DNA of 64,000 nucleotides from Agromyces fucosus (GTDB lineage Bacteria > Actinomycetota > Actinomycetes > Actinomycetales > Microbacteriaceae), in the NCBI RefSeq assembly GCF_004134865.1, contig NZ_SDPO01000004.1, positions 1 through 64,000 of the forward strand. Direction: 5' to 3'. A model generated the notes under the pieces. That model had not been told where the DNA came from. It searched no databases and saw only the letters and a list, made by a program, of their open reading frames with translations. The position numbers were made by a program, and so were the translations under genes. This document shows positions 1 to 13,339 of the stretch, in pieces. Each line of letters starts with the position of its first letter. Positions within the stretch are counted from its first letter, which is position 1.

Positions 1-75
1 AGCTGGGGTTCAATAAAATTGGCATTGAACATAGTGCACGCTGTTGAGTTCTCAAGGAACGGACGCACCCGACAA
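1..75 (-). promoter_or_regulatory. Leader of a 16S rRNA operon (rrn continues left of window)
   Basis: Read on the minus strand, this stretch contains TTGAGAACTCAACAGCGTGC, a sequence that characteristically lies just upstream of 16S rRNA in actinobacteria and takes part in antitermination and RNase III processing. An AT-richer tail follows towards position 1. The mature 16S gene is therefore expected just left of the window, transcribed leftwards. tyrS next to an rrn operon is a familiar arrangement in this group. The assignment rests on recalled motif similarity; the 16S gene itself is not in the window. Confidence 0.72.
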
Positions 76-267
76 CCAACCCACAACAGGGCCGAACCAC
101 CGGAGCTCATCGTTCTCATCCGGCCATCCCACCAGGGACGCATCCGAACGCTTCAAACCCGGAAGAAAACACCTTCACAAGCTTGGGATCATCGTGCCAA
201 CTTGAGGATCAGAACCAGACGCTTCTCAGCAATCCCGCTCTGCGCTCCTGTGGGGCAACGAAGGATT

Positions 268-297
268 ACTTTACGCGGACACCACAACCAACCGCAA
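268..297 (-). promoter_or_regulatory. Probable rrn promoter
   Basis: On the minus strand TTGCGG (292-297) is followed after 18 nt by TAAAGT (268-273). TAAAGT is a typical -10 hexamer of actinobacterial rRNA promoters. It lies about 200 nt upstream of the rRNA leader motif and downstream of the tyrS terminator, as expected for an independent rrn promoter. Other promoters may exist in the remaining sequence between 76 and 333, where I see no gene. Confidence 0.55.
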
Positions 298-333
298 ATC
301 ACCCATGCAACCCGGGCGTGTCGCACCCACAAA

Positions 334-383
334 CCCCTAAAACACAAGGCCCCGGGCACTCATCGACATGAATGACCGGGGCC
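334..383 (-). terminator. Rho-independent terminator of tyrS
   Basis: On the minus strand, GGCCCCGG (376-383) pairs perfectly with CCGGGGCC (348-355) across a 20-nt loop and is followed by the T-rich run TTGTGTTTT. It begins 20 nt after the tyrS stop codon and insulates tyrS from the downstream rrn promoter. Confidence 0.75.
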
Positions 384-403
384 CGGAACGAGGTCTGCGG
401 CGA

Positions 404-1705
404 CTATCCGACGAAGATGCCCGCGAGGGTCTTCTTGCCACGGCGCAGCACGGCCATGCCGCCGGCCTCGACATAGCTGTCGAGCGTCGCGGCGTCATCG
501 TCGATGCGCACGTTGTTCAGCGACACTCCACCTTGGGCAACAGCGCGCCGGCCCTCGCTCTGACTCGAAACGAGCCCGGTGTCGACGAGGAGCTGGACGA
601 TCGAGGCATCCGTCGCCGCCGTGGTGTTCGGAAGCTCGCGAAGCGCGGCCTCGAGGGTCGCGGGGTCGAGCGCGGCGAGATCGCCTTGGCCGAACAGTGC
701 GCGCGATGCATCGATCACAGCCTGCGTGGCTTCCGCTCCATGCACGAGGGTGGTGACCTCGGTCGCGAGCACCTTCTGCGCCTCGCGCTTGAACGGCTCG
801 GTCGAGACGAGGGACTCGAGCTCCTCGATGCGCTCCCGGCTGAGGAACGTGAAGATCTTCAGGCGCGAGATCACGTCGGCATCGTCGGTGTTGAGCCAGA
901 ACTGGTAGAACGCGTACGGGCTGCACATCGAGGCATCCAGCCAGATGGCGTTGCCCTCGCTCTTGCCGAACTTCGTGCCGTCGGAGTTCGTGACGAGGGG
1001 GGTGCCGATCGCATGAACGCTCGCGCCCTCGACCTTGTGGATGAGATCCGTGCCGCTCGTGAGGTTGCCCCACTGGTCGCTGCCGCCCGTCTGCAACACG
1101 CAGCCGTACTGGCGGTAGAGCTCGAGGTAGTCGAAGCCCTGCAGGATCTGGTAGCTGAACTCGGTGTAGCTGATGCCGGCGTCGGAGTTCAGGCGCGACG
1201 CCACCGCATCCTTCTTCAACATCGTGCCGACGCGGTAGTGCTTGCCGATCTCGCGCAGGAAGTCGATGGCGGAGAGCCCGCCGGTCCAATCGAGGTTGTT
1301 GACGAGCCGAACCGCGTTGTCGCCCTCTCCCGAGAGGAACCGCGAGACCTGGCCCTGCAGGTAGCCGACCCACTCGGCGACGGTCTCCTTCGTGTTCAGC
1401 GTGCGCTCGGCCGTCGGCCGAGGATCGCCGATCAGGCCCGTCGAACCGCCGACGAGGCCGAGCGGCTTGTGACCGGCGAGCTGGAGACGGCGCATCGTCA
1501 GCAGCTGCACGAGATTGCCGAGGTGCAGGCTCGGTGCTGTCGGGTCGAACCCGCAGTAATACGTGATCGGCTCGCCCGAGAGCAGCTCTTTCAGCGCAGC
1601 CTGGTCGGTCGACACGTGCACGAGGCCGCGCCAGACGAGCTCCTCCCAGACGTCTGCGAAGGAGGCGTCGTTCTGCTGGGATTCGAGGATCACTGGGTCT
1701 GACAC
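404..1705 (-). CDS. tyrS: Tyrosyl-tRNA synthetase
   Basis: This is a class I aminoacyl-tRNA synthetase that charges tRNA-Tyr in the cytoplasm. The 433-residue length fits bacterial TyrRS. The HIGH-type motif appears as HLGN in DPTAPSLHLGNLVQ near residue 60, and the KMSKS-type loop as KFGKSEG near residue 240. An S4-like RNA-binding domain lies at the C terminus (SEGRRAVAQGGVSLNN...). The start is GTG (MSDPVIL). It is monocistronic, divergent from the SatD-like gene, and ends in a hairpin terminator before the rrn promoter. Confidence 0.97.
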   Translation of the reverse strand: MSDPVILESQQNDASFADVWEELVWRGLVHVSTDQAALKELLSGEPITYYCGFDPTAPSLHLGNLVQLLTMRRLQLAGHKPLGLVGGSTGLIGDPRPTAERTLNTKETVAEWVGYLQGQVSRFLSGEGDNAVRLVNNLDWTGGLSAIDFLREIGKHYRVGTMLKKDAVASRLNSDAGISYTEFSYQILQGFDYLELYRQYGCVLQTGGSDQWGNLTSGTDLIHKVEGASVHAIGTPLVTNSDGTKFGKSEGNAIWLDASMCSPYAFYQFWLNTDDADVISRLKIFTFLSRERIEELESLVSTEPFKREAQKVLATEVTTLVHGAEATQAVIDASRALFGQGDLAALDPATLEAALRELPNTTAATDASIVQLLVDTGLVSSQSEGRRAVAQGGVSLNNVRIDDDAATLDSYVEAGGMAVLRRGKKTLAGIFVG

Positions 1706-1753
1706 TCCGTCAGGGTATCAGCGAGTGGATTAGGTTCCATCTCTAACCGATTC

Positions 1754-1779
1754 GTGATTAATGTTGTATGCTTATTCAC
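1754..1779. promoter_or_regulatory. Imperfect palindrome in tyrS/SatD-like intergenic region
   Basis: GTGATTAA (1754-1761) and TTATTCAC (1772-1779) are inverted repeats with one mismatch and a 10-nt spacer, in an unusually AT-rich stretch for this genome. The palindrome lies 34 nt upstream of the ATG at 1813, in the expected promoter region, so it is a candidate operator, perhaps for autoregulation by the HTH protein encoded next to it. The function is inferred only. Confidence 0.35.
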
Positions 1780-1812
1780 TAGCAGATGAAGGCTGCAACC
1801 TGAAGGAGCCAC

Positions 1813-2418
1813 ATGATCGTCGTCACCGCGGACCAGGTCGCGAGCCGCACGAACGCCGATCTCGCCGGCGCCGAGCGGGACCGCATCCAGCGCGACCACG
1901 GCGAGAAGCTGCTCCTGCCGGTCGCGCGCAACGCAGGAGACGAGATCCAGCTGCTCACCCGCGACGCTCGCACCGTCGTGGAGGTCGTCTTCGAACTCAC
2001 CCGCGACGGCGCCTGGAGCGTCGGCATCGGATGCGGTGACGTGCGGGACCCGCTTCCGTCGGACATCCGGGAGGCGAGCGGCGAGGCGTTCTTCGCCGCT
2101 CGCGACGCGGTCGAGCGTGCGAAGAAGAGTTCGCCCCGGCTCGCGATCGAGGCGGCGCACGACGATGCCGAACACGTCGAGTCGCTGTTCAAGCTCGCCC
2201 TCCTCCTGCGCGAGCGCAGATCGGAACAGGGCTGGGAGGTCTACGACCGCATCGTGGCAGGTGCCATGCAGTCGCAGATCGCCGACGAGCTCGGCGTGAG
2301 CGCGCCGGCGATCAGCTCGCGCATGAAGTCGGCCAATATCCGTGCGGAGCTCGACGCTGTGCCGGCGCTCGCTAGGCTGCTCGAGAACCTCGACAGCTCG
2401 ACGGGAGCCCGCGCATGA
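1813..2418 (+). CDS. SatD-like HTH protein
   Basis: This 201-residue soluble protein begins MIVVTADQVASR, which resembles the VTADQ(V/I)xSR opening of SatD-family proteins. Residues about 135-185 look like a helix-turn-helix of the sigma-region-4/MarR kind (QSQIADELGVSAPAISSRM), so DNA binding is likely. A good ribosome-binding site (AAGGAG) sits about 6 nt before the ATG. Its stop codon overlaps the start of the next gene (ATGA), so the two are co-translated. The target is unknown; the palindrome upstream suggests autoregulation. The family assignment is from recalled similarity. Confidence 0.6.
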   Translation: MIVVTADQVASRTNADLAGAERDRIQRDHGEKLLLPVARNAGDEIQLLTRDARTVVEVVFELTRDGAWSVGIGCGDVRDPLPSDIREASGEAFFAARDAVERAKKSSPRLAIEAAHDDAEHVESLFKLALLLRERRSEQGWEVYDRIVAGAMQSQIADELGVSAPAISSRMKSANIRAELDAVPALARLLENLDSSTGARA

Positions 2419-3017
2419 ACCTCTTCGTCATCGCCGATGCCATCACCTGGTCCGCCCTGGTGATGTCGCTGGTCGCCGCGGCGGCACTCTCGGTGCTCGC
2501 CTACCTGCGACCGCGCCGTGCCTACATCTGGTTCGCGGCGGGCACGCTCGGCGTCGCGCTGCTCGCAGCGGCATCGGCGACCGGGCCGGCCCAATTCGGC
2601 CTGGCCCCCCTCATCACCGTGCTCGGCCTCACCGTCGCCGTCTTCGGCGGCAGCCCGGCCGCGGCCACGGCGCTCGACCTCGCGATGGGCGGCACCGTCG
2701 CACCCGGCCTCCACGGCGGCATCATCGTCGCCGAGAAACGGTCGGCGGACGAGGAGCATCGCGGCGTGCAGGCCGCCACCAGGCGCGAGGTGCTGCGCGG
2801 CGGGCTCACGATCGGCGTGCTCGAACGCGTCGCCTCGGCCGGCGCGATCATCGCCGGATTCCCGGAGGCGCTCGCGATCGTCGTCGCGATCAAGGGCGTG
2901 GGGCGCTTCACCGAACTCGAGGCACCTGAAGCGCGCGAACGATTCATCATCGGCACCTTCGCGAGCCTCATCTGGGCCTGCGCGGGCGCACTCGTCGTGC
3001 ATCTCGCGTTGAGCTGA
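2415..3017 (+). CDS. Membrane protein partnered with SatD-like regulator
   Basis: This 200-residue integral membrane protein starts inside the stop of the SatD-like gene (ATGA). Hydrophobic segments are visible at about residues 10-30, 35-55 and 60-90 and at the very C terminus (SLIWACAGALVVHLALS). The middle holds GVLERVASAGAIIAG and AIVVAIKGVGRF, which resembles the C-terminal part of DUF3307-type proteins commonly encoded beside satD. The role is unknown; it may be the effector or sensor half of a two-gene module. It converges with the glycosylase gene. Confidence 0.55.
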   Translation: MNLFVIADAITWSALVMSLVAAAALSVLAYLRPRRAYIWFAAGTLGVALLAAASATGPAQFGLAPLITVLGLTVAVFGGSPAAATALDLAMGGTVAPGLHGGIIVAEKRSADEEHRGVQAATRREVLRGGLTIGVLERVASAGAIIAGFPEALAIVVAIKGVGRFTELEAPEARERFIIGTFASLIWACAGALVVHLALS

Positions 3018-3056
3018 GCCTCGTCGAGCGCAGCGGATGTCGCGCGCCCGCGCTGC

Positions 3057-7325
<4,269 letters not shown>

Positions 7326-7329
<4 letters not shown>

Positions 7330-8228
7330 GCCGCCACCACCTCCGTGCCGATGCCCGATTGCGTGAAGACCTCGAGGAGGATCGAGTGCGGCACGCGGCC
7401 GTCGATGATCGCGGCCTTCGCGACACCGCCCTCGACGGCTTCGAGGCACGCAGCCATCTTCGGGATCATGCCCGACTCGAGGCTCGGCAGCAGTTCGATG
7501 AGCGAGGGCACGTCGATGACCGAGACGAGCGAGTCCCGGTTCGGCCAGTCGCGGTAGAGGCCCGCGACGTCGGTGAGGATCACGAGCTTCGCCGCGCCGA
7601 GTGCGACCGCGAGCGATGCTGCTGCCGAGTCCGCGTTGACGTTGAGCGACTGCCCGGTGACGTCGCCATCGGGTGCGATCGAGGAGACCACGGGGATGCG
7701 CTCGGCGTCGAGCTCGGCGAGCACCGCGGCCGGGTCGACGGCGATGACGTCGCCGACGAGCCCGAGGTCGACCTCTTCGCCGTCGACGACCGCGCCGCGC
7801 CGTCGACCCGTGAAGAGCCCGGCGTCTTCGCCCGAAAGGCCCGACGCCAGCGGCCCGTGCTCGTTGATGAGCGAGACGAGTTCACGGTTGACCTGGCCCG
7901 AGAGCACCATACGCACGACGTCCATCGTCTCGGGCGTCGTCACGCGGTAGCCGCCGCGGAACTCGCTCGGAATGCCGAGCCGCTCGAGCATCGCCGAGAT
8001 CTGCGGGCCGCCGCCGTGCACCACGACCGGCTTGATGCCCGCGTACCGCAGGTAGACCATGTCTTCCGCGAACGCGCGCTGCAGCTCGGGGCTGACCATG
8101 GCGTTGCCGCCGAACTTGACGACGATCGTCTCGCCGTGGAATCGCTTCAGCCAGGGCAGCGAATCGATGAGCACCTGGGCTTTCGCGGCGGCGTCGTTCG
8201 TGTCTTCTGATTCTGTCTCGTCGCTCAT
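7326..8228 (-). CDS. argB: Acetylglutamate kinase
   Basis: It phosphorylates N-acetylglutamate and is usually the arginine-feedback-controlled step. The amino-acid-kinase fold is visible as VVKFGGNAM near residue 40, VVHGGGPQI near residue 75, and a C-terminal [14 protein letters not shown] segment. I prefer the ATG at 8228 (MSDETESED, 300 residues) over a TTG two codons earlier that would overlap the argJ stop. It is followed by argD with an ATGA overlap. Confidence 0.95.
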
Positions 8229-8230
8229 GC

Positions 8231-9382
8231 TCAACTCGCGTAGGCGCTGTTCTCGTGCACGTAGTCGTGCGTGAGATCGTTCGTGAAGATGGTGGCGGAT
8301 GCCTCGCCGGCATGCAGCTCGATGAGCACGTGCGTGGCACGCGGCGTGAGGTCGACCTGGTCGCGCGGGGCGTCAGGGCGACCGGCGTGGCAGACGCGCA
8401 CCCCGTTCATCGAGACGTCGACGAGGTACGGGTCGAACGGCGCGCTCGTGGTGCCGATCGCGGCGAGCACCCGGCCCCAGTTGGGGTCGTTGCCGAAGAT
8501 CGCCGCCTTGAAGAGGTTGTTGCGGGCGACGGAACGGCCGACCTCGACCGCGTCGTCTTCGGTGACCGCGCCGACGACCTCGATCGCGATGTCGTGGCTC
8601 GCGCCCTCGGCATCCGCTTGGAGCTGCAATGCGAGGCTCCGGCAGGCCTCGGTGAGGGCCGCGGTGAACTCTGCGAGATCGGGCGTGACGCCCGAGGCAC
8701 CGGAGGCGAGCAGCGAGACCTGGTCGTTCGTCGACATGCAGCCGTCGGAGTCGAGCCGGTCGAAGGTCACGCGCGTGGCGGAGCGGAGCGCGAGGTCGAG
8801 GGCACCGGCCGGCAACGCGGCATCCGTCGTGAGGACCACCAGCATCGTCGCGAGGCCGGGTGCCAGCATGCCCGCGCCCTTCGCGATGCCGCCGATGGAC
8901 CAGCCGTCACCCTCGACGACGACCTGCTTCGGCGTCGTGTCGGTCGTCATGATCGCGCGAGCCGCGTCGTCGCCGCCGTCGGTCGCGAGACGGGCGATCG
9001 CCGAGACGACACCCTCTTCGAGCACCTCGCCGTCGAGCTGGTCGCCGATGAGACCGGTCGAGCAGACGAGCACGTCGCCGGCCGCGATGCCGAGGCCCGA
9101 CGCGACGGCCTCGGCCGTGCGGTGCGTGACCTGGAAGCCCTCGGGGCCGGTGAAGCAGTTGGCGCCGCCGGAGTTCAGCACGATCGCCGAGACGATGCCG
9201 TCGGCCGCGACCTGCTTCGACCAGATGATCGGGTTCGCCTGCGCGCGGTTCGAGGTGAAGACGACTGCGGCCTCCTGCGCCGGGCCGCGATTCACGACGA
9301 GTGCGAGGTCGAGTGCTCCCGAGCGCTTGATGCCCGCCGCGATGCCGGCGGCTTCGAATCCCTGCGGTTGGGTGACGGTCAC
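8231..9382 (-). CDS. argJ: Bifunctional glutamate N-acetyltransferase / ornithine acetyltransferase
   Basis: It recycles the acetyl group from N-acetylornithine to glutamate (and may use acetyl-CoA), closing the cyclic arginine pathway. The family is made as a precursor that self-cleaves before a threonine; the matching site is [14 protein letters not shown] near residue 180. The start is GTG at 9382 ([13 protein letters not shown]), overlapping the argC stop as GTGA and giving 383 residues. A longer frame extends upstream into argC but lacks family similarity. Confidence 0.95.
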   Translation of the reverse strand: MTVTQPQGFEAAGIAAGIKRSGALDLALVVNRGPAQEAAVVFTSNRAQANPIIWSKQVAADGIVSAIVLNSGGANCFTGPEGFQVTHRTAEAVASGLGIAAGDVLVCSTGLIGDQLDGEVLEEGVVSAIARLATDGGDDAARAIMTTDTTPKQVVVEGDGWSIGGIAKGAGMLAPGLATMLVVLTTDAALPAGALDLALRSATRVTFDRLDSDGCMSTNDQVSLLASGASGVTPDLAEFTAALTEACRSLALQLQADAEGASHDIAIEVVGAVTEDDAVEVGRSVARNNLFKAAIFGNDPNWGRVLAAIGTTSAPFDPYLVDVSMNGVRVCHAGRPDAPRDQVDLTPRATHVLIELHAGEASATIFTNDLTHDYVHENSAYAS

Positions 9383-10422
9383 GGGGCGACTCCGTTCACG
9401 GGGAGCCCGGTCGACTCGGTGAGCCCGAGTGCGATGTTCGCGGACTGGATGGCGGCACCCGCGGTGCCCTTCACGAGGTTGTCGACGGCAGCGACCACGA
9501 CGGCGCGGCCCGAGTTCTCGTCGACCTGGAGGCCGAGGAGCGCGGTGTTGGCGCCGAGCACGTCGGCGGTGCGCGGGAACTGGCCCTCGGGCAGCAACTG
9601 CACGAAGCGTTCGCCGGCATAGGCGTCCTCCCACGCGGCGCGGACCGCCGAGGCATCCGTGCCGGGCACGATGCGCGCCGTCGACGTCGCGAGGATGCCC
9701 CGCGACATCGGCACGATGACCGGAGTGAACGAGATGGTCGGGTTGCCACCCCCCGCCCAGCGCAGCGCCTGCTGGATCTCGGGGATGTGCCGGTGCACGC
9801 CGCCGACCGAGTAGGGATTCGCCGATCCGAGGATCTCCGAGCCGAGCAGGTGCGCCTTCAGGCTCTTGCCGGCTCCGGAGGGGCCGACGGCGAGGACCGA
9901 CACGACATCGGACGCCTCGATGACCCCGGCGCGGATGCCGGGCGCGAGCGACAATGCGACGGTCGACGCGTTGCAGCCCGGGGCCGCGATGCGCTTCGTC
10001 TTCGCGAGCCGGTCGCGCTGCGTGCCCGACAGGCGCGGCAGTTCGGGCACGCCGTACGTCCACGCCCCGTGGAAGTCGCCACCGTAGAACGCGGCCCAAT
10101 CGGACTTGCTCTCGAGGCGGTGGTCGGCACCGCAGTCGATGACGAGGGTCTCGGCCGGGAGCTGCGCGGCGATCGCACCGGAAGCCCCGTGCGGCAACGC
10201 GAGGAACACGATGTCGTGACCGGCGAGGTTCTCGGCCGTCGTGTCCTTCAGGGTGAGGTGCGTGTAGCTGCGCAGGTGCGGCTGCACCGCGATGAGCGGC
10301 TGGCCGGCGTTGGAGTGCGCGGTCACGGTGCGCACGTCGAAATCGGGATGATCGGCGAGGAGGCGAAGGATCTCGCCTCCGGCATAGCCGGACGCGCCGG
10401 AAACGGCGACGGTGAACGTCAT
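9379..10422 (-). CDS. argC: N-acetyl-gamma-glutamyl-phosphate reductase
   Basis: This NADPH-dependent enzyme reduces N-acetylglutamyl phosphate to the semialdehyde. The N-terminal Rossmann motif is [12 protein letters not shown] (residues 9-20) and the catalytic cysteine lies in [12 protein letters not shown] near residue 150. It is the first gene of argCJBDFH, with an AAGGTGG ribosome-binding site 4 nt before the ATG. The 388-bp region upstream must hold the operon promoter; no clear ArgR box was recognised by eye. Confidence 0.97.
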   Translation of the reverse strand: MTFTVAVSGASGYAGGEILRLLADHPDFDVRTVTAHSNAGQPLIAVQPHLRSYTHLTLKDTTAENLAGHDIVFLALPHGASGAIAAQLPAETLVIDCGADHRLESKSDWAAFYGGDFHGAWTYGVPELPRLSGTQRDRLAKTKRIAAPGCNASTVALSLAPGIRAGVIEASDVVSVLAVGPSGAGKSLKAHLLGSEILGSANPYSVGGVHRHIPEIQQALRWAGGGNPTISFTPVIVPMSRGILATSTARIVPGTDASAVRAAWEDAYAGERFVQLLPEGQFPRTADVLGANTALLGLQVDENSGRAVVVAAVDNLVKGTAGAAIQSANIALGLTESTGLPVNGVAP

Positions 10423-10810
10423 GGTTCCACCTTAAAGGTCGGAGTGGTCGAGTGACTCCCGGCGACGCTCACGACCTGAATGGTCGAGGAGGTCGAGGGA
10501 TGGCTCCGGCGACACCTGCTTCGGCTTCGTTGCCGCATGCCGGGGTCGCCTAGAGTCGGCGCTCGCCACGACGTCGGCTGCGCACCACGACGACACGCGA
10601 GATGCGTGCGGGGGCTGCGAACCGAGCGGCGGACATACAAGCGACCCTAGCCGGGGCAGGTCGCGCTGCGCAAACGCATGACCGGCTGGCGTCGCGGCCA
10701 TCTCCGAAACGAGGAGATCTGCGATTCCGAGGGCGGATCGGAGCTCGATCACCCTCTGAATCGCAGATCTCCTCGGAATCGCGCGCGATCAGCGGATCAG
10801 GCGACAGGGT
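10423..10810. other. 388-bp non-coding region between pheT and argC
   Basis: No credible gene is seen; the open frames here lack coding character. The region must contain the end of the pheST transcript and the promoter of argCJBDFH. Its only striking structure is the long inverted repeat at 10711-10774. Confidence 0.6.
10711..10774. repeat. 17-bp perfect inverted repeat downstream of pheT
   Basis: GAGGAGATCTGCGATTC (10711-10727) is repeated in inverted orientation at 10758-10774, separated by 30 nt. A second, overlapping pair, CGATTCCGAGG (10722-10732) and CCTCGGAATCG (10771-10781), gives an alternative fold. It starts about 36 nt past the pheT stop, so it may act as the pheST terminator, but the 30-nt loop and lack of a T-tract are unlike a standard terminator. 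It could instead be a dispersed intergenic element. Confidence 0.7.
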
Positions 10811-13336
10811 TCACTCGCGGATGGTCGCCCCGAAGCGCTCGTTCGCGAGCGCCGCACCGGCGAGCTTCGCCTCGCTCGCCTCCGCGGCCGTCAATGTGCG
10901 ATCGTCGGCGCGGAACCTGAGCGCGAACGTCAGGCTCTTCGCGTCGGCGGGCACGCCCTGGCCGCGGTAGTCGTCGACGATCGAGAGCTGCTCGAGCAGC
11001 GCGCCCGCTCCCTCGCGGATCGCCGCGGCGACCTCCGCGGCCGCGACTCCGACGGGCACGATGAGCGAGAGGTCCTGCGTCGCGGCGGGCATCGTGTCGA
11101 TCGTGCGCGCCTCCAGAGCGGCATCGGTCAGCGCGATGACGGCGTCGAGATCGAGCTCGACGACCGCGACGACGCGTGGCAGGTCGGCTTCGATCGCGAG
11201 CGCCGGCAGCAGTTCACCGGCGAAACCGACGAGCGTGCCGTCGACGCGCAGCTCGGCCGTGCGTCCGGGGTGCATCGCCCGGTGAGAACCCTGCGAAACG
11301 TCGATACGGGCACCGGTCGCGAGCTCGACCTGGCGCACGATGTCGAGCGCATCCGCGATACCGGCCGGAACCGCGGGCTGACCCGGCTGCTTCGCCACGG
11401 TGTCGCCGAGGATGAGCGCACCGAGATGGCGCGGCTGCGGCGGGATGCCGGCGTCGAGCGCCGCGAGCAGCTCGTCGCTCGGCTTCGCGTTGCCCGCCGG
11501 CAGCTCGAGCGACCCGTAGCTGCGCCCCGGCTCGGGCAGGAACACCGTGCCGATCTCGAACAGGTCGAGGTCGGTGAGACCCCGCGAGAGGTTGCGACGC
11601 GCGGCGCCGATCAGGCCGGGCACGAGCGAACGACGCAGGAACGGCACCGTCTGGTCGAGGGCGTTCGCGATGCGCACGGATGCCACGGGGGCACCGTCGG
11701 CGCTGCCGAACACGGCGTTGTCGGCCTCGGAGACGAACGGGAACGAGAGCACCTCGACCGATCCGGCTGCGGCGAGCGTGTCAGCGGTGCGCCGGCGCAG
11801 GCGCTGGGAGCGGGTGAGCCCGCGACCGGGCGGCGCGACGGGAAGCACCGACGGGATGCGGTCGTAGCCGATCAGGCGGGCGACCTCTTCGGCGAGCTCT
11901 TCGCGGCCGGTCAGGTCGGGTCGCCAGGCCGGCGGCACGACCGAGAAGCCGCCGTCGACGGCGGTGATGACGCCGCCGATCTCGGCGAGGGCATCGTGCA
12001 CCTCGTCTTCGGTGTACTCGACGCCGATGATCGACGAGACGAAGCCCGCGGGAAGGAGGATCGCCTCGCGCGCCGGCGCGGTCGAGATGAGCGAGCCGCC
12101 TGCATCGGCGGTGCCGCCGGCGAGGTCGACCATGAGCTGCGCGACACGGGAGACGGCCGCGGCCGCGATCTCGGGGTCGACGCCGCGCTCGTAGCGCTTG
12201 GCCGCTTCGCTCGGCAGCTTGTGGCGACGTGCGGTGCGCGCGATCGACACCGGGTCCCAGTTGGCGGCCTCGACGAGCACGTTGCGCGTCTCGTCGCCCA
12301 TCTCGGTCTCCGCGCCGCCCATGACGCCGCCGAGGCCGATCGGGCCGCGGTCGTCGGTGACGACGAGGTCTTCGACGTGGAGCGTGCGCTCCTTGCCGTC
12401 GAGCGTGGTGAACTTCTCCCCCACCGTGGCGCGCCGCACGACGATGCCGCCGCGGAGCTGGTCGAGGTCGTAGCCGTGGATCGGCTGGCCGAGCTCGAGC
12501 ATGACGTAGTTCGTGATGTCGACGAGCAGCGAGATCGAGCGGATGCCGGCGAGCTTCAGCCGTGCGATCATCCACGCCGGCGTCGGGCGGGAGGCGTCGA
12601 CGTCGCGCACGATGCGCGTGGCGAAGACCGAGGAGCCGATCTTGCCGCGGATCGGAGCCGCATCGTCGATCACGACGGAGAACGCGTCATCGGAGACATC
12701 CGCCGGCACAGCCTGCTCGACGGGGTCGCGGAAGCGGGCCCCCGTGGCGTGCGCGTACTCGCGAGCGACACCGCGGATGGAGAACGCGTAGCCGCGGTCG
12801 GGCGTGACGTTGATCTCGATCGCGGCGTCGTCGAGGCCGAGGAGCGTGATCGCGTCGGTGCCGACGGGTGCGTCGATGCCGAGCGTCGAGAGCCGCAGGA
12901 TGCCGTCGTGGTCTTCACCGAGGCCGAGCTCGCGCGCCGAGGCGATCATGCCGTCGGAGACGTGACCGTAGGTCTTGCGGGCGGCGATCGGGAACGGGCC
13001 GGGCAGCACGGCGCCCGGCAGCGTCACGACGACCTTGTCGCCGACGAAGAAGTTGCGGGCACCGCAGACGATGCCGTGCACGGCGTCGCCGCCGTCGGCC
13101 GCCGTCTCACCCTCGGGGGCGACGCGCACCTGGCACCAGCGGATCGTCTTGCCGTTGGACTGCGGCTCCTCGACGAACTCGAGCACCTCGCCCACGACGA
13201 TCGGGCCCTCGAGGTCGAACGTGTGCACGTCCTCCTCTTCGAGGCCGACCTTGACGAGTGCGGCGTGCACGTCTTCAGGCGTCGTGCCGGGCACGAGCTC
13301 GACGTACTCGGCGAGCCAGCTCAGTGGAACTCGCAT
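10811..13336 (-). CDS. pheT: Phenylalanyl-tRNA synthetase beta subunit
   Basis: This is the large subunit of the (alpha-beta)2 PheRS that charges tRNA-Phe. At 841 residues it has the usual length. Visible parts are the N-terminal MRVPLSWLAEYV start, the tRNA-binding domain (residues ~40-150), the B3/B4 editing region, the B5 region with DLTGREELAEEVARLIGYDRI near residue 480, and a C-terminal anticodon-binding fold (LTFALRFRADDRTLT). It follows pheS after 3 nt. Confidence 0.96.
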   Translation of the reverse strand: MRVPLSWLAEYVELVPGTTPEDVHAALVKVGLEEEDVHTFDLEGPIVVGEVLEFVEEPQSNGKTIRWCQVRVAPEGETAADGGDAVHGIVCGARNFFVGDKVVVTLPGAVLPGPFPIAARKTYGHVSDGMIASARELGLGEDHDGILRLSTLGIDAPVGTDAITLLGLDDAAIEINVTPDRGYAFSIRGVAREYAHATGARFRDPVEQAVPADVSDDAFSVVIDDAAPIRGKIGSSVFATRIVRDVDASRPTPAWMIARLKLAGIRSISLLVDITNYVMLELGQPIHGYDLDQLRGGIVVRRATVGEKFTTLDGKERTLHVEDLVVTDDRGPIGLGGVMGGAETEMGDETRNVLVEAANWDPVSIARTARRHKLPSEAAKRYERGVDPEIAAAAVSRVAQLMVDLAGGTADAGGSLISTAPAREAILLPAGFVSSIIGVEYTEDEVHDALAEIGGVITAVDGGFSVVPPAWRPDLTGREELAEEVARLIGYDRIPSVLPVAPPGRGLTRSQRLRRRTADTLAAAGSVEVLSFPFVSEADNAVFGSADGAPVASVRIANALDQTVPFLRRSLVPGLIGAARRNLSRGLTDLDLFEIGTVFLPEPGRSYGSLELPAGNAKPSDELLAALDAGIPPQPRHLGALILGDTVAKQPGQPAVPAGIADALDIVRQVELATGARIDVSQGSHRAMHPGRTAELRVDGTLVGFAGELLPALAIEADLPRVVAVVELDLDAVIALTDAALEARTIDTMPAATQDLSLIVPVGVAAAEVAAAIREGAGALLEQLSIVDDYRGQGVPADAKSLTFALRFRADDRTLTAAEASEAKLAGAALANERFGATIRE

Positions 13337-13339
13337 CTT

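Noticed and set aside
19-375. Open frame in the first 375 bases
   Set aside because: It starts with TTG inside the rRNA leader, runs antisense through the rrn promoter and tyrS terminator, and has no coding character.
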